Positions 57,136 to 64,000 of a DNA stretch of 64,000 bases are shown here, piece after piece. How positions within the stretch are numbered: the stretch's first letter is position 1; each line of letters begins with the position of its first letter. A program made the translations under genes and the position numbers. Below the pieces are notes generated by a model. It did not search any database. It was given only the letters and a program-made list of their open reading frames with translations, and was not told the origin of the DNA. The stretch is from Linanthus parryae (lineage: Eukaryota; Streptophyta; Magnoliopsida; Ericales; Polemoniaceae): assembly GCA_023055425.1 (NCBI GenBank), contig JALGPY010000005.1, positions 82,067,495 to 82,131,494 of the forward strand. Direction: 5' to 3'.

Positions 57136-57585
57136 CTACGGAACGATGTCTCTACCGTATTTGGAGGAATCGAAGAAGAAATTTCGTGTGTTGGGTAAAA
57201 AAACCCGATGTTCCTGTGTGTGCGTGTTCGTGTTCTTCTCAAATTGATACCAATTGTTGTTATCAGCCTTAATGGCGGCCTCAATGTCTCCGCACTTACT
57301 TTTTCGGAGAGCTTCTTGTTGGGCAAAAAACAATTTAACAAAACTATGGTCATTTACGCTTTCACATAGTATATCGTCGCTAATTTCCTTCTTCATATTC
57401 ACCCTGGAGACAAGGACAAACTCTTCCTTCGAAAAACGAGCGAAAAAATCCCCAACATTGTACCATAGCTTCTTATCCTTATTAACCGAGAGTCTACCGT
57501 GCGTCACCACGTTAGTAATTATTCTTGAATACTCGATTTTTTCGTTCCAATCCAAGAAGCACAAATCGCACTTTAGGCTCGCCAA
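57136..57585 (-). pseudogene. DUF1985-like protein fragment, 149 codons
   Basis: Minus-strand open frame. About residues 38-60 (KLWYNVGDFFARFSKEEFVL and following) fit the DUF1985 pattern, in which an F-x-R-F-S-x-x-E-F-x-L motif is conserved; the usual following T/S-G-L is SRV here. Usual DUF1985 proteins are much longer and often end in a Ulp1 cysteine protease, which I do not see. The frame has no convincing start: an upstream stop falls near 57,595. A fragment, probably of the surrounding Mutator-like element. Confidence 0.5.
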
Positions 57586-57929
57586 TCTTCACCGAATAAA
57601 TCTCTTGACGTCGGTCCGAGCATAATCCTTCAACTTGGGGATCGATTGCACTTTACACCTGGTCGATACAAAATTCGGTTTGTAAGGTCCATTGTACATC
57701 TTCCGAGGCAATGGTCCAAGAGCCGTAATCAACAATGTTTCGTGATCCTACAAAATAACGAAAAATATCACCGAGTGTTAAAATAAAACAAATTTACAAT
57801 TCACTCAAACGTAACTGATGCGTATTGGTAAATTATTATTCAAGTGTTAAACCTAATTAAACAATAACTTAACATAATTGAATCAACAACGAATATACAA
57901 TTTTCTCAGCTCTCTGGACTCGTGAAACT

Positions 57930-58310
57930 GTTAGTTCGATGCATCGAAGTATCATTTCGACAGCACTGACACAACTGTTTTATAGGCCGAACTCACTATT
58001 CTATAGGTTTGACATATTGAGTTCGAAAATCCAAGTGTTAGACCCATCGAACTGAAAGTTCAACACATAAAACTCCTAGTTGGAAATGTCGAACTGGTAC
58101 TTCGAAGGACATTTTCTTTGTTGCTTGAAGAACCAGGTGTCAGGCCTATAGAACTACGAGTTCGACATATCAAATTTTCAGTGCGATGTGTCCGACACTT
58201 GGTTCTTCAAGCATCAAGACCCATCCCCATCGAATTAGGTATTTGAAGCATTGAACTCTCTATTCTATTATCGATCTCTCTGTTCTATACATCGAACTGG
58301 TAGTTCGATG
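57930..58310. repeat. AGTTCGA subterminal repeats, right cluster
   Basis: Six or more AGTTCGA or TCGAACT cores in direct and inverted orientation, for example ttagttcgatgcatcgaag and cgaactggtagttcgatggg. Paired clusters inside both ends of a transposon can be transposase-binding arrays. Confidence 0.7.
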
Positions 58311-58387
58311 GGTCTGTAGCCCTTGGTTTCACAGAAAATCACAAGTTCATGTTTATAGAATTTTTTACCAATTGCTCTTGGATTTCA

Positions 58388-58582
58388 TCAATTTGTTGTT
58401 ATTCTTGCTATTGTTGTCGTTTTGGTTGATGTTGCTATTTTGATGAATTCTGGGTCCAATCCATCTTCTTCATCACCTTCCATCCCTTCACGTTCTTTCC
58501 CTATTGGTTCTTCAACTTCTTCTTCTTCAATAGAAGTGGTTTCAGAGTCGGCGAAAGCTTTGTGTTTTGTTATTCCTGCCAT
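58388..58582 (-). CDS. Short acidic ORF, 64 aa
   Basis: ATG-led minus-strand frame starting MAGITKHKAFADSETTSIEE, with a Glu-rich run, ending NN-type low complexity and a stop. It lies just inside the right end of the Mutator-like element, where the element's own ORF would be expected to start, in the same orientation as the DUF1985 fragment about 800 bp further on. It could be the first exon of that ORF. No domain. Confidence 0.3.
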   Translation of the reverse strand: MAGITKHKAFADSETTSIEEEEVEEPIGKEREGMEGDEEDGLDPEFIKIATSTKTTTIARITTN

Positions 58583-58877
58583 CGGAGAGAGACGTGGTTA
58601 GATTGACGGGATTTGGTGGGATGGAGGAAGTTTTCTTCGATTAGTTTTACTGATAAATCGGAAGAGAGAGAGGGGATAGAGGAAAGTAATATTTGTTTTT
58701 ATGTTTGAAGATCTTATTTAACTGTTAAATTTTAATCAATTTTATTAATACCATTAATTTAGTTAACCAGTTAGAATAAAAAATTAAGACTTTATTATTG
58801 ATGTCCATTTTGCAAACGTTTTCTAAAATCATACCTATTCAGCAAATTATCTAGAGCCTAAACCGAATTGAGCGAAG

Positions 58878-59114
58878 ATGAAGTTAACATGGAACAAGAG
58901 CAAGAAACGCCCCCTCTCCTCTGTTTCCCGAATAAAAGACCTTCCTTTCGAAGCTAACGATCTCCAGACCACCGCCGCCGCTGCCTCCACTGACGGCGGT
59001 GATAAAGATGCAGAGGTTGAAGAAGGTCGGAAAGAGAACAAACAGCGACCTGATGACGACGAGTGCATCAAACTCGCCGATGCCTTTCAGGAGGAGGGGA
59101 ACAAACTTGCCGAG
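58878..59114 (+). CDS. TTC33-like tetratricopeptide-repeat protein, exon 1 (partial gene)
   Basis: 79 codons from the ATG at 58,878 (MKLTWNKSKKRPLSS) to a splice donor at gccgag|gtactg. The end of the exon, CIKLADAFQEEGNKLAE, is the start of a TPR helix: plant TTC33-type proteins have this basic N-terminus, an acidic linker and then a GNxLAE TPR start. TPR proteins act as protein-binding scaffolds; the partner is not known to me. The split is in phase 0. Later exons are not found here, so the gene runs off the right side with a first intron of at least 4.8 kb filled with transposon debris. The probable Mutator-like element ends only about 60 bp before the ATG, so the promoter may lie in the transposon. 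Confidence 0.7.
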
Positions 59115-59500
59115 GTACTGTCCAAACCCGTTTTTCATTTTTTCAATTGATGATGTAGTTGGTCTAACTTTTGCAATTACTCGTTCGTTGTTGCTTTTAT
59201 TATATCCATTTCTTGTTTTAATCTTCCTTCAACTGGGGAGAGAATTTAGAGATCAATGGAATTGTTCGGGTTTGGCTGTCATTTAGATGCCCTATTGAAA
59301 GATTGATGAGAAGCCGATGCATAAATGGTTTGTCTTGGCTAGTCTCTTGTACACATATCGTGATTGGTTTGAAGTTACTAGCTTCAATGTGAGACAAAGT
59401 CAATAGAATGGAAAGATAAAATAAGGAAGCTAGCACGATTAACGATTAGACCTGAGTGCGTATAATAGCAGCGGGATTCTCTTTCCATGTTCTTGTGGAG
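59115..59500 (+). other. Start of the first intron
   Basis: Intron-like sequence after the gtactg donor, T-rich and without a coding signal, leading into the Gypsy remnant. Confidence 0.5.
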
Positions 59501-61030
59501 CTAGGTCATTAGCGATGACGAGAATAAACAAATGCATGAAATAAGTAAGGCGGCTTTCTCCCATTTCCCATGGGGCTTACCTATTTTTAGCCTAGGTGCC
59601 ATAACTTTCAAGTTAGATGGTAGACCTATCGTCAATACATTTACAATTTGGCATTGTTTAGTGAGCAAGATATATCGATTCCCAGCAGAAGATGGGAATG
59701 GTCTCATGAAGTCAATTCCCCATATGTCAAAATATTTTACCTCAAAGATCCGCCCATCGGGGTCATTGGCATCTCAGTCCTTTTAGAAATGCTCCCTGTT
59801 CTTTGACATCTATCACAGCTCTTGGAAACTCTTGCGCATCCTTCAAATAAGTTTCGCCCTGGTCTAATGTAATGTCCACCACAGTTTAACGAATGATGAT
59901 GCAAGAGAATATTCTGTACCTCGGTTCCTGCTACACAACGCCGTAAGCTGTTGTCGGTCCCCATTGTGAACTAGTAGGATTTGTCCAAATAATAATAGCG
60001 AGCATCAGCAAGAAAGTATTTTCGTTGCACATGTCGAATCCGGAGGCAGAACATGGTTTGCCTTGTAGTTAGCCAAGTCAGCAAACAAGGCATAAAACAC
60101 AATGTAGCTGTCTGCTCAACCAGAAATTCTTTGTTTATCCAAACAACCTTTTGTACTCTGCCTTCCAAACGAGATAAATGGTTTACTTGACTTCTACATT
60201 CTCAATCCCTTATCGCAGATGTCGAATTACTGCATAAGAAGGACCCATCAGATCAAAAGGAGTTTAGCATCCTTCTTAGGCAAGATTCTGGAATTTATTT
60301 CTCAGTAGACCACGAACTCACTCGTGAGTTCATGAGTTGAATATGTTGCTGATCTCGTAGTACGATAATGAAATGGTGATATGGGGTTTGAGAAAGGCAA
60401 AGCAGTACTGTCCCTTGTAGTCCTTTAAGTCCTCAAATTTCTTGGTGGAGGCATGTCAATGATTGCCTTTGTTTTAGCGGGGTTGAATTCGATACCCGCG
60501 CTTCGGTCTACAATTCCAAGGAACATCCCCGATGAGACTCAGAAGGCACATTCTAAGGGTTCATCTTGAGATTGTGGCAAGCATTCAAAAAAAAAAAAAA
60601 AAAAAATCATCTTAAGGTCCCCGAGGTTGTTTTCCTTTTTCATGGTCTTCACGACTAGGTTGTCAAGATAGCATTTAACGATATCATGAAGTATGTCACT
60701 GAAGATCACTGTCATAGCTCATTGGTAGGTGGCCCCGACCTTATTGAGACCAAAGGGCATCACTCTGTAAAAGAATCGCCTTTGGGTGTTTTGAATTTTG
60801 AAAGCCGTCCATTCTTCTTCTTCAGGAGCCATCCGGGTCTGGGTTATACCTGAATTTCCATCCATAAAGGATATGGTGTCATAACCTGTTGCATCCATCA
60901 ACAACTCTGTTACAGGCAACGGTTGAAAGTCCTCTTTTGGACATGCTTCGTTTATGTCCAAGAAGTCCGCGCACACTCTAATCTGGCCGTTTTTCCTCTT
61001 CACGGGAACTATCTTGAGGAGACACAGCCC
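59501..61030 (-). pseudogene. Decayed Tat-type Gypsy pol (RT and integrase)
   Basis: Minus-strand remnant in many frames. RT at 61,040-60,719 shows RVCADFLDINEACPKEDFQP, LLMDATGYDTISFMDG and RFFYRVMPFGLNKVGATYQ, typical of the Tat branch of Ty3/Gypsy. The catalytic YVDD is CYLDNLVVK near 60,652-60,678, so one catalytic Asp is Asn. FNPAKTKAI near 60,465 follows. The integrase zinc domain (LHHHSLNCGG ... CDRCQRTG) lies near 59,800-59,910, and the first catalytic stretch (MRPFPSSAGNRY) near 59,700. No LTRs. Old and inactive. Confidence 0.88.
60588..60607. repeat. Poly(A) run
   Basis: About 20 consecutive A inside the Gypsy remnant. Probably simple slippage; no retroposed sequence is evident before it. 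Confidence 0.8.
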
Positions 61031-61480
61031 TACACCACGTTGGAGGGTTCGGCAGTTCATTAGCATAGTTAGAAGGGAACATTTTTTATGAACCATTGCT
61101 TACTGGGTTGTGTCCGAAACTGTCAACTGAGCAAGAGGAGGAAAGTATGCTCGCAAGGGACAATGATACGGAGAATGAGCAAGAGGAGGGAAGTGAGAAA
61201 GATGAGGTGTTCGGTGCCTATCAGGGTTTATAGGCAATGGGTTGAAAACCCGAAAGACATCATAAGGGAGAGGAGACACGGACCTACAACGGGTAGGGGG
61301 GGTTTGGCTGTTCAATATCAGAGTTAGAAGAGAAATCATCTTTTGCGATCCATTGCTTACCAGGTTGTGTCTGAAACTGTCGATTCAGCAAGAGGAGCAA
61401 AGTGAGCAAGAGGAGGAAAGTTTGCTCGCTAGATACAATGATATGGAGAATGAGCAAGAGGAGGGAAGTGAGAAAGAGTT
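61015..61480. repeat. Two-copy direct duplication, 254-bp period
   Basis: gaggagacacagcc through gagcaagaggagggaagtga occurs from 61,016 and again from 61,270 with about 20% divergence. Each copy contains internal gagcaagaggaggaaagt repeats. The gap between copies holds gttgaaaacccgaaag, a string also present after gag in the Gag-only element. Possibly the 3' subrepeat region of a Tat-type element. Confidence 0.75.
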
Positions 61481-61999
61481 CGTAGTTTGCTGCTGGGGCT
61501 AGTCGACTAAATTCCTAGTCATGTCCTATTCCTCAAGAAGAATCGAATCACTCTTCAGTGGTTAATTATTTCAGTTGGTGATTATTTGATGGCAGAGGGT
61601 CAAACCAAAGACAAATGAAGCAGATATGGATCGCGGTATTTGTCCTTGTGCTGAACAAGGCAAAATCAGAGTAATTTTTGTTCGATAAGCCAACGGATAT
61701 ACCCATTGGCCGGCTTCGAACGTTGTTGGGGGATATAATGCTGTTTATTTCAAACCACGTAGGCAGAATCTCACGTGCAAGTATAAAGGGAACCTGTGAA
61801 GTTATCTCTCTACAGGAAAGAAAAAAGGGATTAGTTGACAATAAAATCCCTAATGCTTTTGAACTTGTCAAATGCCTTTGAAGGAGCATGTTACCAGTTC
61901 CGAGCATAAAGAATAGAAGTGAACATAAGACCGAAACTTCGTGTGGCACGGCACCTTTGGCACTCGCTAAGGCACTCGAATTATGTCCATGTTATAAGT
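61481..61999. other. Intronic spacer, nothing recognised
   Basis: Frames of 127 codons (61,566-61,949 minus) and 67 codons (61,678-61,881 plus) overlap here, with no domain or motif. Confidence 0.4.
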
Positions 62000-63550
62000 T
62001 TAAACCCTTAAGCTTTTGGTTGAAGATAACCATGGGGACATCTGAGGGGGATATGGTGAATGATGACATTGTCCCCAAAAATCCCGTAATAAAGAGATTG
62101 GTTGAAGATAACCATAGGCTCTATCCTTGTCTTCCCACATAGCCTTGGCCATCTTTTTTTTATCCTCTTCTTTTGACTCACTCCGTTCTGCATATGTAAG
62201 CTGGTCAGTCCACTTGACAACATTTGAATGACGACTCAGAACCTGAGTGGGGTTTGTTTCTCCAATCTCATCCAAACCCAAGATAGGCTGTGTGAGGTGC
62301 ATTGGCAGTTCGAGATCATCAGATTTCTGTGTGGGATCAGAATCAACAACTTGTGTGTTCTCTTGGCATTCAGATTCATAGGTGTCCTTGACAATACCCA
62401 CGTCGCCTCCGTCATGCTCATCATCAGAATGGTTTAAGATCATCGTCCTAATCACTATGGATATTTAGAACATTGAACCTAGATTCTTGGCCAAACAGTA
62501 GTAGCTTGCAGCTCATCAGTCACATTTAGGTTGTTTCCTTTTGCCACATAAACTGCCTTTCCTTTATCCCTCCTGGATCGCTGCCACTGTTGCTTTGGCG
62601 GTTCAACTGTGTCTTTCGGCCAATCAGGTTGTGGAGTTGTATCTTTGCATATGTGCCCAAACTAAGACATTGCATTCTTACAAGAGGAAAGCTTTCATAC
62701 TCAAACCTAACAGTCACTGCCTCACCCTCGTGCTGAATATTCTTGGACTTAATGAAGTAACTGTCAGCCTTCTTGTCAATGCATATTCTTGCAAAGGTAA
62801 TCCTTTTATGTTATTCCATAAGTTTGTCCATATAGAGTGGTACCCCCAGAACACTAGATATCAAGCTAAACCCCTCGGCATCCCACAGCTCCACTGGGAA
62901 ACTAGAAATTTAGCCCAAACAGGAATGCGTGTATGAACATCCTTGGTTGTGCTCAGCATTGGTTGCCATTTCTTCAGCATTATAGCTCTGCCACTGAACA
63001 AAAACCTTGGACAACCCCAGTTTCCCCGAAATTGCAAAAGCAGCTTTCTTCACCAGAGTATAAGGCAATCTCTTGCCCAGAAAATTAGGGCTTTTGATTT
63101 GGGAGAGCTGGGAACTCATCCGTCGGAGCTTGTTGGCAGATCTTCAAAATCAATTTTGGTGCTTGAATTTTGGAGCCCATGGAAATAGCAGCGCTTCTAC
63201 TGTTAGAAATCATAGATGGGATGCTATTTCTTGAGTCCAGGTTCTTCCGAGAGTGGTGAAACGGCATTGGGAGGTTCCCTTTGACCACATCATCATCGGT
63301 GACCTCCCGAGCTGGTGTACTTAACCAGTACTGTCACCATCCCGTGTTCCATACCAGCACACAACTTCCTATAATCGAAGCACGGCCCACCGGAGAAAAT
63401 AGATCTCCCAGTAAGCAATGTCCGGAGAAGAAGAAAAGAGCCGTCGCAGGAGGAGGGGGTACCAACACAATCCGCAGTGGTGAGGTGAACTACTGGTTCA
63501 GATTTGCCAATCTCGATGGAAAAACCAATCAAGTGCGGGGAATGCACCTG
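62000..63550 (-). pseudogene. Decayed LINE ORF1 with DUF4283 domain
   Basis: Minus-strand remnant in at least three frames. NFLGKRLPYTLVKKAAFAI (63,095-63,020) is the conserved start of DUF4283. MLKKWQPMLS and IPVWAKF follow at 62,975-62,905; SVLGVPLYMDKLME, a stop, then KRITFARICID and EAVTVRFEYESFPLV continue to about 62,680; a degraded zinc knuckle (QCLSLG; shifted frame CKDT) comes next. About 200 bp further is a 151-codon acidic frame (62,455-62,000) rich in Asp and Glu, like the variable tail of plant LINE ORF1. No endonuclease or RT is present, so it is a 3'-truncated or rearranged copy. Confidence 0.8.
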
Positions 63551-64000
63551 GACAAGTCACTGTTCATCACTGGAACCAGATCGGAGAGGGGGGAACTCAA
63601 AAGCGATCTTGAAAGACCGAAAGTTGGATGAGAAAGAAGAAAGCGACTGAGTGAGAACGATTAAAAACCACAGCTAGAACAAGCCACGCTTACAGATTCG
63701 AGTTCATTGTGCTTCTGGCAGATGAAAATGGTGGGCAGGAGAGAGGTGAGAGCATTTTCTCTCAAGACAAACTCTCAACTAGGTGGATCATCTTTTCGTC
63801 TGATAATGTGTATGAGAGTTAAAACACCACTTTGGAATCAGAACATTACCCATGACTGCTAACTGATAGAAGTTCCTACAGTAAGGTTACTCCAGCTGGC
63901 CCAAAGATACACTATTTAAAATGTATGCAACACATACAACTTACAATCATTTTGGTTTTAAACACTGGTGTAGAATTAGTTGAAATAAGAAAACAATAGC
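63551..64000. other. Right end of window
   Basis: Upstream flank of the LINE remnant and AT-rich intron-like sequence. No further exon of the TTC33-like gene recognised. Confidence 0.4.

Larger units (their letters stand above)
55222..58815. mobile_element. Probable Mutator-like element with DUF1985-type remnant
   Basis: ttgcaaaatggacat at 55,222-55,236 recurs inverted at 58,801-58,815. Weaker inverted similarity (ggttagttaattaac against ttagttaaccagtt) follows inside, as in eroded long TIRs. Inside are a GC-rich 5'-UTR-like segment (55,360-55,915), AGTTCGA-type repeats near both ends (56,240-56,380 and 57,930-58,310) and a DUF1985-like coding remnant. DUF1985 proteins often accompany Ulp1-like proteases in plant Mutator-like elements. 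No transposase and no confident target duplication were found, so the class remains tentative. Confidence 0.45.

Noticed and set aside
63281..63631. 116-codon plus-strand frame at the right edge
   Set aside because: It overlaps the 5' side of the minus-strand LINE ORF1 remnant and has no recognised domain, so it is probably a shadow frame.

Overview
This window is nuclear DNA of a flowering plant, probably a eudicot. It is AT-rich, has spliceosomal introns and long CT tracts, and is dominated by plant Copia and Gypsy LTR retrotransposons. I see no bacterial features, tRNA, rRNA or CRISPR. Only one recognisable host gene is present: exon 1 of a TTC33-like tetratricopeptide-repeat gene at 58.9 kb. 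Most long open frames here are transposon coding remnants or chance frames. The species cannot be named from the sequence.

1-14,991 is a tandem triplication with a unit of about 5,146 bp, whose first copy begins outside the window. Each unit holds a TIR-bounded DNA element of about 1.17 kb, about 1.25 kb of host-like sequence that looks like a promoter and 5' exons, and the 5' LTR, primer-binding site and leader of a Copia-type retrotransposon. Only the third copy continues into the rest of that element (12,344-18,696, TSD ACTCT). The middle copy is a mosaic of the outer two, which is the mark of unequal crossing-over.

18,697-27,443 is host-like sequence with a few exon-like pieces. It is interrupted by a MITE-like repeat and by a Tork-type Copia element on the minus strand (21,236-25,980) with identifiable gag, protease, integrase, RT and RNase H.

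27,444-35,374 is the showpiece: a very young retrotransposon whose 875-bp LTRs differ at about two sites (TSD CTCAC). It encodes only an 810-aa Gag on the minus strand and has three tandem-repeat arrays in place of pol. It fits the non-autonomous TR-GAG type, of Tat/Ogre-like Gypsy affinity.

35,841-50,250 is a graveyard of nested elements: a 5'-deleted Copia with inactivating changes (minus), a 2.64-kb non-autonomous element with TSD TTTGA, a SIRE-like 3' end with an acidic ORF remnant, and a truncated Copia LTR. 50,500-54,300 carries two Gypsy LTR-like segments. 55,222-58,815 is a probable Mutator-like element with a DUF1985-like remnant, ending about 60 bp before the ATG of the TTC33-like gene. 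The first intron of that gene appears to contain a decayed Tat Gypsy pol (59.5-61.0 kb, minus) and a decayed LINE ORF1 with a DUF4283 domain (62.0-63.5 kb, minus).

Every element named was read by eye from motifs, LTR pairs, target-site duplications and priming sites. Boundaries given as approximate are not better than about 20-50 bp.
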